From an uncultured Acidilobus sp. JCHS (GTDB taxonomy: Archaea > Thermoproteota > Thermoprotei_A > Sulfolobales > Acidilobaceae), in assembly GCA_000495735.1 (NCBI GenBank), contig AYMD01000009.1, forward strand, positions 158,575 to 222,574: a DNA stretch of 64,000 nucleotides, given 5' to 3'. The first letter of the stretch is position 1. Each line of letters begins with the position of its first letter. The position numbers and the translations under genes were made by a program. Shown here piece after piece: positions 48,927 to 57,374 of the stretch. The notes beneath the pieces were generated by a model. The model saw nothing but the letters and a program-made list of their open reading frames with translations, made no database searches and was not told the origin of the DNA.

Positions 48927-49786
48927 AGCGCCCTTGCCACAAGCGCTACATAATCGTACTTCGTGACTATGCCTACGACCTTGTTTCCCTCGTCAACTAC
49001 TGGGATGCACCCTATTCTCTCCTTCGCCATGGTCTTCGCTACATCAGCGGCTTCATCGTTCGGCGAAGCAGTTATGGGGTCCTTCGTCATGATGTCCTCA
49101 GCCGTGGGGACTAGGTAGCTTCTCAGGCTCACTATCTTATCCTTAAGCGCGTCAACAACCTTCCTTCTGAGATACCGGTCCTTACCTCGCGAGGCAAGGA
49201 CCTGCATGGGTATGTAGGCTAAGGCCACGTCCTTCTCCGCGATGACCCCAAGCAGTCTCCCCTCGTCGTCCGTTATAACGACCTTCTTAGCCGGATCCGC
49301 TTCCATTAACTTGATAACATAAAATATAGAGTGCGTTGGCCTGGCCTTCGGGAACTCTGACCTCATTATATCGCTCACCTTGAGCTCTCCTGCGTACTTA
49401 TCTCCATAGGCCCTGACCAGGTCTGTCCTCGTTATGATGCCAACAAGCTTGTCCTCCTTGCCTACAACCGGCAGACCCCCTATCTTGTGCTTGATCATGA
49501 GATGGGCAGCGGCCTTAATTGACCTAGAGGGGCTTATAGTCACAAGGTCCTTGGACATAGCTTCAGAGACCTTTATCTCGTCCAGCGTCTTAGCGTAGTT
49601 GACTCCTGTTACGGCCTCCACTACGTCGGCCATAGTAATTATGCCTACGGGCTTCTCTGACCGGTCCACTACAACGAGCCTGCCGACGTCCTTCTTAAAC
49701 ATGAGGTTCCTTGCGTAGGCCAAGGTGTCCGTAGGACTGATGACATATACTGGTGAACTCATGTAGCCCGAGACCCTAGGCGCCAT
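48923..49786 (-). CDS. Four-CBS-domain protein (array member 3)
   Basis: 287 residues forming four CBS motifs: about 5-58 (YMSSPVYVISPTDTLAYA), 70-125 (EAMSKDLVTISPSRSI), 137-190 (IMRSEFPKARPTHSI) and 230-285 (IMTKDPITASPNDEA). CBS pairs (Bateman modules) bind adenosine nucleotides or SAM and control enzymes or channels; here no catalytic domain is attached. 4 nt separate it from the next CBS gene upstream. Last of three related genes in one transcription unit. Confidence 0.88.
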   Translation of the reverse strand: MAPRVSGYMSSPVYVISPTDTLAYARNLMFKKDVGRLVVVDRSEKPVGIITMADVVEAVTGVNYAKTLDEIKVSEAMSKDLVTISPSRSIKAAAHLMIKHKIGGLPVVGKEDKLVGIITRTDLVRAYGDKYAGELKVSDIMRSEFPKARPTHSIFYVIKLMEADPAKKVVITDDEGRLLGVIAEKDVALAYIPMQVLASRGKDRYLRRKVVDALKDKIVSLRSYLVPTAEDIMTKDPITASPNDEAADVAKTMAKERIGCIPVVDEGNKVVGIVTKYDYVALVARAL

Positions 49787-49790
49787 GTTC

Positions 49791-50783
49791 TCACCTCAGG
49801 GAGAGGGCAAGAAGGACGTCCCTTTCCGTTATTATACCCTTGGCCTCACCGGCCTCGTCAATCACTATAAGGCTGTTAGTGTTAAGCTTGTTCATTAGCT
49901 CTGCCGCGGCGCTGACGTCCTCAGAGTCCTTTATAGTATAGATGTCCTTGGACATCACCTCTGTGACCTTAGTTGAGAGCGCCTCCTCGATGTTACGGCC
50001 CGTTATTACGCTGAAAGCGGTATGGGAGCCGAAGTAGGACACTATGTCGAGCGCGCTCACTACGCCAACTATTGTTCCCTCCTCCCTTGATACCACCGGA
50101 AGCCTCCTAAAGCCGTAAAGCGACATAAGCTGCGCAGCCCTCTTTATGCTATCGTCGCTGTACGTCACGACGAGGTTTGAGGTCATAACATCGGTTACCT
50201 TAATGCTGATCTCCTTGTTCACTAGGTGCCTAACAAGGTCGTGCTCTGTCACAACGCCTTGGGGCAACCCCTGCTTGTCAATAATAGGCAGGAAGCCTAT
50301 GCCATTGAGCACCATGACTCTCAAGGCGTCTGTTATCCTGGCGTTGCTTAAGACATAGACTGGCGTTGGGTTCATTATGGACTCTACGGTCTCAGAGTTA
50401 AGCGCTCTATATATGTCACCCCCATGGCGCTCTCGCACAATGTTATAAGAGGAACCTCCAAGGTAACCTATGAAGTCCATCGCCGTGACCGTTCCCTTTA
50501 GCGCGCCCCTAGCGTCAACTACTACGAGGCCACGGACCCTCCTCTTATACATGAGCTCCACAGCGCTGATAATGGGACTAGTGAAAGTTATCGTTACCGG
50601 AGGCCTTGACGCTATAGTCATTATCTCGCCCTCCTTCTCCTTCACCCTCTGGCTCCAGTTCGGCTCGGCGTCAACCCTAAGGTAGCGGTAGACCTCAGCC
50701 TTCCTGACCGAGGGACCGCTCACTATGTTAGCCCTAGGGGAGATCCTTATTGTGGCGCGAGGCCTCTTGCTCATGGGCATCAC
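49791..50783 (-). CDS. Four-CBS-domain protein with basic N-terminal extension (array member 2)
   Basis: 330 residues. An N-terminal extension of about 55 residues rich in Arg/Lys and Pro (SKRPRATIRISPRANIV) is followed by four CBS motifs (about 60-115, 137-190, 198-253 and 273-330), the last beginning VMSKDIYTIKDSEDV. The extension could bind nucleic acid or a partner. Overlaps the upstream CBS gene by 4 nt and is 4 nt from the downstream one. Confidence 0.87.
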   Translation of the reverse strand: MMPMSKRPRATIRISPRANIVSGPSVRKAEVYRYLRVDAEPNWSQRVKEKEGEIMTIASRPPVTITFTSPIISAVELMYKRRVRGLVVVDARGALKGTVTAMDFIGYLGGSSYNIVRERHGGDIYRALNSETVESIMNPTPVYVLSNARITDALRVMVLNGIGFLPIIDKQGLPQGVVTEHDLVRHLVNKEISIKVTDVMTSNLVVTYSDDSIKRAAQLMSLYGFRRLPVVSREEGTIVGVVSALDIVSYFGSHTAFSVITGRNIEEALSTKVTEVMSKDIYTIKDSEDVSAAAELMNKLNTNSLIVIDEAGEAKGIITERDVLLALSLR

Positions 50784-51625
50784 CTCAGCACCTTAATTAC
50801 GTCCTCTCTGTCAACTATACCTATAAGCTTGAGATCCCTCACGCTATTAACAACTGGCACCCTGCCATAGCCCCTTGTAACCATGAGATCTGCTGCATCA
50901 ATGAGCTTCGACCAGGGCAGGACGTAGCTCGGAGGCCTAGTCATAGCGTCTCTGACCCGAGGCCCCTTAGCGGCCCCAGACTCGCTCTCCAGGTGGATCC
51001 TCGTGTAGCCCTTGGCCAAGAGGTCGTACTGTGTTATCATACCTATGAGCCTCCCGTCGCCGTCTATGACGGGTAATCCTGCATACCTAAGCTCGACCAT
51101 CTTCCTCCATATCTTCGCGACCGAGTCATCAGCCAGGGCTGACACGGGGTCAGAAGTCATGTAATCACTCACCGTCTTCTCCTTTAAGACCTCGGGGTAC
51201 TTCTGAACGAGGACCCTTATTACGTCACCTAATGAGAAGAACCCCAAGAACTTGTCCCCTTCCGTTACGGGGGTCTCCCACATATCGTAGCCTAACATCA
51301 TGTCCAAGGCTCTTGACACTGTTAAGGAAGGCTGAAGGACCAGCGGCGGAGCGACCGCCAGAGACCCCGCTGTGGCCTCGCTCTTTGATGAGGAGACCAT
51401 AAGAACATCCCCTCTAGTGATCATGCCAACGAACTTCCCTGTCTCAGCCTTGATTACAGCAATGCTCCTATACCCCTTTTCCCTCATCAACTTCCTAACG
51501 AAGGTCACGCTCGTGTCGTCAGATACCTTAGCTGAGATCGAAGCCTTGTCAAATATACTAGATATAGGGAGCCCCAACAGCTGATTAAGGACCTCCTTCC
51601 TCTGGGTAGGAGCCGTCACAGTCAT
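50780..51625 (-). CDS. Four-CBS-domain protein (array member 1)
   Basis: 281 residues with CBS motifs at about 17-72, 85-142, 155-210 and 228-281 (YMTSDPVSALADDSV and AMTRPPSYVLPWSKL are clear). First of three consecutive four-CBS genes; the three proteins are paralogous but well diverged. The gene starts at 51625, with a Rho-like A/T-poor upstream stretch; no obvious TATA box is seen within 40 nt, although AGATTTAAGTT occurs at about 51668-51678 on the other strand. Confidence 0.87.
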   Translation of the reverse strand: MTVTAPTQRKEVLNQLLGLPISSIFDKASISAKVSDDTSVTFVRKLMREKGYRSIAVIKAETGKFVGMITRGDVLMVSSSKSEATAGSLAVAPPLVLQPSLTVSRALDMMLGYDMWETPVTEGDKFLGFFSLGDVIRVLVQKYPEVLKEKTVSDYMTSDPVSALADDSVAKIWRKMVELRYAGLPVIDGDGRLIGMITQYDLLAKGYTRIHLESESGAAKGPRVRDAMTRPPSYVLPWSKLIDAADLMVTRGYGRVPVVNSVRDLKLIGIVDREDVIKVLR

Positions 51626-51908
51626 CTTAAAGCCCTCAGACCCAAAATAAGTTATTGCGTCAGGAAAGATTTAAGTTCTAATGAGATGCAGGCCGTAGTT
51701 GTGGCCTCGCAGAGATAGCTGACCGAATTCAGGCTTTGAGTACCTGAGGAAGCCGTCTAACGTTCTGGACGTTGACGTTATGCGCAGCGTTCTGAGAGCC
51801 AGAGGAGTACAAGCGGGAGGTCCTAAGGACGCGCCTAATGCGCTGCGCCGAGACGATCTATGAGAGTAGGGGCAGACACAGCGTCTACTTAAAGGAGGGA
51901 AGACGTAG

Positions 51909-52012
51909 CACAGGGACTTAGTCGCCCGCTATAACCTCCCCCTGAGGGCCCTGTGCGGCAATAGGAGCGCTGCCCCAAGCCGCGTGAGGGCCGTGGTTGC
52001 CGTAGATGAGGG
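51909..52012 (+). pseudogene. Second TnpB C-terminal relic
   Basis: From 51909 one frame reads HRDLVARYNLPLRALCGN, the recognisable C-terminal RuvC/zinc-ribbon end of TnpB-type proteins (compare the usual RDV-V-A-YN). A stop codon (TAG) precedes it in the same frame. A shifted frame then gives GALPQ and RR-stop-GP, matching the relic at 35761-36010, and DNA words GCGCTGCCCCAAG (51967-51979) and CCGTAGATG (52000-52008) are shared. The remaining bases from 51626 to 51908 show short open frames only and nothing I can identify. Confidence 0.55.
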
Positions 52013-52019
52013 CCAACGG

Positions 52020-52841
52020 TTAGCTCTCCTGTCGGGTCTTCTTAACTTCGGGACACAAGTCTTCCTGTCCTTCACAGTACTTAGCCAGCACCAGCACCTT
52101 GACGTCCGAGCCCGTCTTAGACTTAACCAAGTCCCTTATCTTGGGCTCTGAACCAAAGATCGCCAGAACCCCTGCTATGGAGACCTGCCTCATCTTTACC
52201 ACGTCTATAAGCGCTAAGAGCTGAGAGGCCTTATCTCCATCCACTGATACAAGCAGCGCCCTCCCCCTCCTCTGTATGCACTCCCTCGGGAAGATCAGGG
52301 TATCATAATAGTCCTGAGACACCTTGTAGCTCTTCACTATTAGGTGCCTTGAGTGCGGCGACCTACTGGCGACGCAGAGCCTAGCGTGAAGGGCGTCGGC
52401 CAGGATAGCGCCGAACGCCGTCGAGTAGCCATCGGGGCCCGTTATTACAACGTTAACCCTGTCCCCTTTAAGGGTGCTGATGACCTTCAGCTCAGCCAAC
52501 TCCATGATCCCAGGACTGCTGAGAACCTGCCATGGCTCCTTGCTATCCTTTATAGCCCTCTCAAAGGCCTCGTCTATCAGCTTCTCGTCCTCTATCCTCT
52601 GGAGGAGCCTCTCTGCAGTGACCCTCTCAGGCACGCTCCGCAACGAGACGTACCTCCACAATATTTGGGCTGAGACTCCGAGCCTCTCCTCGAGCTCCTT
52701 AAACGAGTAGAAGTGCTTAAGCGCGTTGAGGACCTTGAACAGCGTGAACTTCAAGTTCCCCTCGCTGTTAGTCAAAGACGGAAGGGCAGAGCCTGATTTC
52801 TCGGTCCCTCCCTTGCTCTGATCCTCAACGGAGGCCTCCAT
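52020..52841 (-). CDS. HTH plus phosphoribosyltransferase-like regulator (GfcR/PurR-type architecture)
   Basis: 273 residues. After a polar tail, a helix-turn-helix occupies about 35-85 (FYSFKELEERLGVSAQILWRY), followed by an alpha/beta domain of PRTase-fold shape (VNVVITGPDGYSTAFGAILADALHARL, about 128-154). The PRPP-binding stretch, normally Asp-Asp rich, is degenerate here (RALLVSVDGDKASQLLALID), so the domain probably senses rather than catalyses. Archaeal relatives regulate sugar or purine metabolism. Its stop touches the tnpB relic. Confidence 0.6.
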   Translation of the reverse strand: MEASVEDQSKGGTEKSGSALPSLTNSEGNLKFTLFKVLNALKHFYSFKELEERLGVSAQILWRYVSLRSVPERVTAERLLQRIEDEKLIDEAFERAIKDSKEPWQVLSSPGIMELAELKVISTLKGDRVNVVITGPDGYSTAFGAILADALHARLCVASRSPHSRHLIVKSYKVSQDYYDTLIFPRECIQRRGRALLVSVDGDKASQLLALIDVVKMRQVSIAGVLAIFGSEPKIRDLVKSKTGSDVKVLVLAKYCEGQEDLCPEVKKTRQES

Positions 52842-52910
52842 AGGTCTAAACTCTCTCCTGGCGCCAGAAACATATACAAGGACCTTTAAAATAATTTATG
52901 ACCTTCTGAT

Positions 52911-53084
52911 CTAAAACTTCTCTTCTTCCTCTTCCTCGAACTCCTCCTCTTCGCCTTCCTCCTCGAACTCTTCGAACTCCTCCTCTTCGCCTTCCTCGCC
53001 TAGCTCTTCCTCCTCGCCGAACTCCTCCTCTTCCTCGAACTCCTCCTCTTCGCCTTCCTCCTCGTCAAAGACCTTCACGGGCAT
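52911..53084 (-). CDS. 57-residue poly-glutamate protein
   Basis: ATG at 53084 to TAG at 52911 gives 57 residues, of which 37 are Glu, 7 Phe and 5 or so Gly. The Glu runs are broken by Phe or Gly at regular intervals (EEEEFEE, EEFGEEEE type units), giving an imperfect repeat about 10-14 residues long. Only MPVKVFD and the C-terminal EKF lie outside it. A TATA box (TTTATATAAT, about 53121-53130 on the minus strand) and a GAGTGAT ribosome-binding site precede the ATG, which argues for expression. Function unknown; a DNA-mimic, chaperone-like or metal-binding role are possibilities only. Confidence 0.72.
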   Translation of the reverse strand: MPVKVFDEEEGEEEEFEEEEEFGEEEELGEEGEEEEFEEFEEEGEEEEFEEEEEEKF

Positions 53085-53289
53085 TCAAATCACTCTATTG
53101 GCTTAGGCGCTCTGGGGCAAATTATATAAATTTATACCTATAGAGCTTGATATTTTGTATCGCTGAGCGTTTAAAATAAAACTACAAGAAGTTAGCAGCC
53201 AAAGGAATGAGGAGGTCACCAATCAACGTTAGGCGGAGACCATAATAAGAAGTATAACCCTCTAAGCCCGGCTCGTGTAGGGAGACAGG

Positions 53290-53520
53290 ATGCCAACGAG
53301 GGCCCCTGTCAGGAGGGTTTCACTTAAGGCGTGCAAGAGCTGCGGGGCTTTAGTGCCAAGGAATGTCAACGTTTGCCCCGTATGCGGCGGCACCGCGTTC
53401 GTTGACGAGTGGGAGGGCGTAGCTATAATACTTGACAACTCTGAGCTAGCCAAGAGGCTTAAGGCAAGCTATAAGGGGACCTTTGCTATTAAGGTAGCCG
53501 GGACCTATGTCTTCAAGTAG
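53290..53520 (+). CDS. spt4: Transcription elongation factor Spt4 (RNA polymerase subunit E'')
   Basis: 76-residue Spt4, partner of Spt5 in the elongation clamp on RNA polymerase. Zinc ligands Cys15/Cys18 and Cys29/Cys32 (KACKSCG, CPVCGG). The C-terminal SYKGTFAIKVAG strand pair is conserved. An ATAATAAG stretch at about 53241-53248 may be its promoter. Overlaps the next gene by 14 nt, a common archaeal arrangement. Confidence 0.94.
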   Translation: MPTRAPVRRVSLKACKSCGALVPRNVNVCPVCGGTAFVDEWEGVAIILDNSELAKRLKASYKGTFAIKVAGTYVFK

Positions 53521-54052
53521 GCGTAGGCGGCTGCAGCTCGGCCTGAAGGCAGATGAAAGGGCCGACTTCGCCCAGCCGCGCGGAGCCCTTGTCAGAGGGG
53601 ACCTGTCGCCTTTCATCAGTGAGCGCAGCTGGACTAAGGTCATCTGCGTTGGTGACGTTGTAGCCAGTTATTGCATTAAGTCAGGAAGACCCCCTGACGT
53701 CGTGATTGTGGACGGTAAGACTAAACGACAACAGCCCATAGGCCTAGACGTTGAGGCTAAGGCGCTAGGCTATGACGTAATCCGTATCGTAAACCCTCCT
53801 GGGGGAGTCACGCCTGAGGCTATTGAGCACCTGTGCAAGACCCTTAAGGGATCGGGACGCCAACTCTTACTTATCGAGGGCGAAGAAGACATGCTTGCCC
53901 TCCCAGCCCTTATGTGCGCTCCCGTAGGGTCGCTCGTAATATATGGCATACCTGACAGGGGGGCCTCGCTGGTTGTCACAAACAGGGACATCTCAAGGGA
54001 GGCCCAGACAAGGCTGCTAAGGCTCCTAGTTATGTCTTCATCGCCTTCCTAG
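53507..54052 (+). CDS. GTP-dependent dephospho-CoA kinase (DUF359)
   Basis: 181 residues. Conserved family segments: KVICVGDVVASYCI (about 44-57), PPDVVIVDGKTKRQ (about 62-75), NPPGGVTPE and LLIEGEEDMLALPAL with VVYGIPDRGA-like end. The archaeal DUF359 family was shown to phosphorylate dephospho-CoA with GTP, the last CoA biosynthesis step. The start overlaps spt4. Confidence 0.9.
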   Translation: MSSSRRRRLQLGLKADERADFAQPRGALVRGDLSPFISERSWTKVICVGDVVASYCIKSGRPPDVVIVDGKTKRQQPIGLDVEAKALGYDVIRIVNPPGGVTPEAIEHLCKTLKGSGRQLLLIEGEEDMLALPALMCAPVGSLVIYGIPDRGASLVVTNRDISREAQTRLLRLLVMSSSPS

Positions 54053-54173
54053 GCTGGTAGCTCGTATTGAGCTTACTTGACGGCCTCGCGAGAACAGAAG
54101 TGGGTTCTGTAAACTCTGTAGGCTTTTTAACGTACAACGGCCTTTAAAATGACTCCTAATGAGGCGAGCGCCT

Positions 54174-54410
54174 TTACTTCGCTTCTCCGCCCTGGTTTGC
54201 TGCGCCTTTTATAACATAGGTGTAGGTCCTCAACAGCCAGGCTGGGACCCTTTTGATAAGGTCGTAGGCTTCCTCCCACCCGTTAAGCCCCAGCTCAGCA
54301 GCCAGCTGCTCCAGGGTCATGCTGGTCTTCACGTACTTCCTGAGCACCTCAAGCACCTCATCGGTCAGCTCTATCTCTCTATCCCCTACCTTGACCTTGG
54401 GCCTCTCCAA
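54174..54410 (-). CDS. Small conserved-looking archaeal protein
   Basis: 78 residues: a short strand pair (VKVGDREIELTDEV), then two helices with SMTLEQLAAELGLNGWEEAYDLIKRVPAWLLR, which resembles a helix-turn-helix-like or SAM-like helical unit. No motif or named family recognised. Located between spt4-CoA kinase and tRNA-Pro, transcribed towards the former. Confidence 0.6.
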   Translation of the reverse strand: MERPKVKVGDREIELTDEVLEVLRKYVKTSMTLEQLAAELGLNGWEEAYDLIKRVPAWLLRTYTYVIKGAANQGGEAK

Positions 54411-54455
54411 GGCGTCTCCCTTAGCCGTTAGCCCCCTTGTAGGAAATTATAAGCA

Positions 54456-54561
54456 TGGTGGGGCCGCGGGGATTTGAACCCCGGACCACCAGCGATCCGG
54501 GCGGCCTGGCATGGGGGTCCGCTCCCCAGGCTGGCATCCTACCAGGCTAGACGACGGCCCC
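54456..54561 (-). tRNA. tRNA-Pro (anticodon GGG) with a 29-nt intron
   Basis: Acceptor GGGGCCG/CGGCCCC, discriminator A, encoded CCA. Anticodon stem CCAGC/GCTGG; the loop begins CTGGGG (anticodon GGG). 36 nt lie where 7 are expected, so a 29-nt intron, about 54495-54523, fits the canonical 37/38 site. T-arm CGGGG-TTCAAAT-CCCCG. Confidence 0.9.
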
Positions 54562-54812
54562 ACCGCCGCCAATATGGGGGAGGCTGACTTTAAAACGTTA
54601 CACATTGAAGGTTTGCATCAGCGTTCTGCAGGTACTTGACGCTGTAAGGAGGTTTACCTTAGTATTACACTGTCTTCAATAGGGCGAGCCAGGCCCTCGC
54701 CAATAAAATTTTCAACTGGCCCTGCCGCTGAAACCTTTGGTAAACCTTCGCTGCCTGAACAGCGTAAAGGTCGCAAACCCCTTTTAGAGCCTCCATTAAT
54801 GGTATTACCCTG

Positions 54813-55163
54813 GTGCAAGCCTTGTCAAACCTGGCCTACTCTGTCGGCAGAATTATAATTAAATGCCATCACTGCGGCGCAATACTGTACAAGTACGCCA
54901 TAGGCGACAGGGCCGACAAGAACAAGTTCAACGGGCCGCCGGTGCCCAAGAGGGTGCTTGGCGAGTTCGACGATATGACTTGCCCTGTATGTGGAGCGAA
55001 GCTGTCTGTTAGACCTCTGAGGGTTGTATTCCTTCCCGCCACAGAGTACGAAAAACTCTACGTTGAGGGCAAGTATAGGCTGGTTTCAAGGGCCGCCGTA
55101 CAGGAGCCTAAGGCCGTAGCGACTCAGGCGATAACTGATGAGGTCGAGGTCCACGACCTTTAA
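54813..55163 (+). CDS. Zinc-ribbon protein of unknown function
   Basis: 116 residues. CHHCGAILYKYA (from Cys18) and CPVCGAKLSVRPLR (from Cys57) form a probable zinc ribbon. The rest has a strand (VVFLPATEYEKLYVEG) and a flexible tail. Starts at GTG with CCATTAATGG about 20 nt earlier. Resembles small crenarchaeal zinc-ribbon proteins without assigned role. It is a monocistronic gene bordered by 120-250 nt intergenic stretches with no further features. Confidence 0.65.
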   Translation: MQALSNLAYSVGRIIIKCHHCGAILYKYAIGDRADKNKFNGPPVPKRVLGEFDDMTCPVCGAKLSVRPLRVVFLPATEYEKLYVEGKYRLVSRAAVQEPKAVATQAITDEVEVHDL

Positions 55164-55290
55164 TTGAAGGTCATAGCCTCCTACTTAACGTTTCTTGTCT
55201 AGACCCTAAAAGTCCTTGAAACCCTTAACGTCTATTGACGATCATTTAGCTTTAACGTCTAATGAGGTACTCTTATGAGGCCCTAACGGC

Positions 55291-56070
55291 CTAGGTTGTG
55301 AACGCCTGATCTAGCTTCTCCTCTATCATCACGTAGAGGTCCCTTGGACAACCTGCTAGCCTGTAGTCCCTGAGAAGCGACGTAAGGGCCTCCACTGCGC
55401 GACCCCTGAGCAGCCCTTTCGCGATCATGAAGCTCAGGACCTTGTTAACGTTGCCGCACTCTCGCGAAGAGGACTCAAGGTCTATGATAACGGCCTTTGG
55501 GCTTGAGGGCCACCTTGGGTAAAATACATTACGAAGGGGCCTGTGGAGTTCAGCATGTAATATCTTAACTGCGTCAAGAGCCCTGGCCGCCCTCACGGCC
55601 TCCAGAAGGGACCTCCTTAGGAGAGGTGATGGGGAGGCCTTGAGGACCTGCTCAAGGCTTACATCGCCCACGTACTCCATAACTATCAAGTCCTTTGAGT
55701 AGTAAAGGGGCGCTGGGGAGGCGCCGGCCCTGCTGGCTACCTCGAGCAGCCTCCCCTCGCCTTCGAGGCTTGACCTCTTGCTGTCAGTCCTCCTCACCTT
55801 GACCGCTACGACCTGTCCGTCAAACGTTAGGCCGGCCACGACCAGGCTGGCGTGGCCCTTGCCCAGGACCCTGATCCTGACGCCCCCCACATTGATTTCA
55901 GCAACTCCCATGTTTATAATGCAACAGACGCCAGCCGACGAGGCCTCCGCTGCCAGCCTGAGGGGGTCACACCTGTATGCGCGAGGATAACAAAAAGCTG
56001 CTGCCGCCTGAGGTGAGCTCAGAGGCCAGCCAGCCATGAAGGCACCGTGTAGAACTCCTTCCAAAGCCAC
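55291..56070 (-). CDS. Predicted serine/threonine protein kinase (COG2112)
   Basis: 259 residues by the longest frame. Glycine-rich loop LGKGHASLVVAG (about 69-80), Lys in VVAVKVRR, and a catalytic region around ILHAELHRPLRNVFYPR where the usual HxD is HAE, plus VIIDLESS as the metal motif. These features fit COG2112, RIO/Bud32-like archaeal kinases, though the altered catalytic residue makes activity doubtful. The ATG at 56070 overlaps cca by 52 nt; ATG at 56037 (residue 12) is another candidate start. Confidence 0.7.
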   Translation of the reverse strand: MALEGVLHGAFMAGWPLSSPQAAAAFCYPRAYRCDPLRLAAEASSAGVCCIINMGVAEINVGGVRIRVLGKGHASLVVAGLTFDGQVVAVKVRRTDSKRSSLEGEGRLLEVASRAGASPAPLYYSKDLIVMEYVGDVSLEQVLKASPSPLLRRSLLEAVRAARALDAVKILHAELHRPLRNVFYPRWPSSPKAVIIDLESSSRECGNVNKVLSFMIAKGLLRGRAVEALTSLLRDYRLAGCPRDLYVMIEEKLDQAFTT

Positions 56071-57374
56071 TCCCTTAGAGGCCCCGGTACGCCTGATAGG
56101 TCGCCCCCACTAACGCTTACAGCCCTACAGGCGTCGCCTAACAGCTTGCCGTGCGCGGCGAGCCAGCCCCTGGCCACTGAGCCTGCTTCTGTGAGCCTGC
56201 GACCCCTGAAGCCGTAGAGCCTGTCGCTTACCCAGAGCCCTCCCTCTTCAAGCCTTTTCCCTATGAACGCCCTGATGTTCTCTACGTTGGCCCAGGCGTC
56301 AGGCCCCTTCAGTACCTCAAGGCCTTCAAGCCTGTCGCTGGCGAGCGAGACCCCTACAGCGGCCAAGGACCCCTCGTCGGTGAAGTAGCTCGCCTTAAGC
56401 GGCGTGAAGCCCCACGCCTCCAGCTCCTTGGCTAACATCCGGGAGGCCCTTGAAAGCCTTCCCCAGACTCCCTCAGGGGGTTCCTCGTAATATTTACCAT
56501 TACATACTATGACTATGACGGGAGGCCTTTGCTTAATCTCTATTCGATCAGCGAAGACGTGAAAGAATGATAAGGATGGCCTATGTAGATAGAGTTTAGA
56601 GGCCAACACGGCTAAAGCCAGCTTGTCCTCGGATACCGCGGCGGCAGCGTTTCTCATAGGGTCCACGGGATCTACCACTATGAGCGGGCTCTCGGGATAC
56701 CTCCTCTCAAGCTCCTCTCTGTTGCCTACGCGTTCTGGGTCGACGAACGCCCTCCTGGTCCACTCACTCATGGCCTTCACTGCTGCCCTGAACGAGCCGT
56801 AGGCTATGGTCAGCAGCTCCGCCATGTAGCCTGAGAAGCCCCTGACGTGGGTCTCAGCTCCATAAGCCCCTATCCCCTTGAGGAAGGACTTAAGGAGCCT
56901 CACTTCATCAGCCATGCAGCTGTCAAGCTTTGACCTCACGTACCTGGTGTGGAAGGGCGTCCTTCCAACTCCCAGGCCAGTAGACGGCCTCTCCGCGTAG
57001 ATGGCGGGAACTACGTCTATCTCCATGCCCATTAATGACACCGTGAGGTAAGGGTGCTCGCTGAACTTCGAAATGACGGGAAACCCCTGTAGGGCCTCCC
57101 TCAGGGGCCCCAGGGACTCGCTTAGGACCCACCCCTCGTCAACCCCCTTGAAGAGGACAAAGACGTCCATCTCCCACCTGTCCCTCAGCAGGGTCCCCTT
57201 GGCAAAGCTCCCCTCAGGCTCTATCACGAAGTCGAGGCCGTGAGCGGCGAGGGACCTCTCAAGGGCCCTCCTTATTAAATCATAAGCCCTGCTCAGGAGC
57301 CTCAGCTGAATTTCCGTGGGCCTTATGGCCTCCAGGACCCTCTCCTCGATCGGCCCTCTGCCAGGACAGCTCAT
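56019..57374 (-). CDS. cca: CCA-adding enzyme (tRNA nucleotidyltransferase, archaeal class I)
   Basis: 451 residues. The nucleotidyltransferase signature GSFAKGT with EMDVFVLF (about 51-75) and later ValAspVal acid (EIDVVPAIYA, about 115-124) are clear. It repairs or adds the 3' CCA of tRNAs; several tRNA genes here lack or encode CCA, so it is needed. The gene overlaps thpR by one nt. The C-terminal helical body (DLSGVPGPLREWLWKEFY) is typical of the archaeal class. Confidence 0.93.
   Translation of the reverse strand: MSCPGRGPIEERVLEAIRPTEIQLRLLSRAYDLIRRALERSLAAHGLDFVIEPEGSFAKGTLLRDRWEMDVFVLFKGVDEGWVLSESLGPLREALQGFPVISKFSEHPYLTVSLMGMEIDVVPAIYAERPSTGLGVGRTPFHTRYVRSKLDSCMADEVRLLKSFLKGIGAYGAETHVRGFSGYMAELLTIAYGSFRAAVKAMSEWTRRAFVDPERVGNREELERRYPESPLIVVDPVDPMRNAAAAVSEDKLALAVLASKLYLHRPSLSFFHVFADRIEIKQRPPVIVIVCNGKYYEEPPEGVWGRLSRASRMLAKELEAWGFTPLKASYFTDEGSLAAVGVSLASDRLEGLEVLKGPDAWANVENIRAFIGKRLEEGGLWVSDRLYGFRGRRLTEAGSVARGWLAAHGKLLGDACRAVSVSGGDLSGVPGPLREWLWKEFYTVPSWLAGL

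Noticed and set aside
52911-53084. Simple GA-rich repeat without coding meaning
   Set aside because: Kept as a gene: a 58-codon frame with non-repeat ends, ribosome-binding site and TATA box is more than expected of a random GA tract, though expression is unproven.
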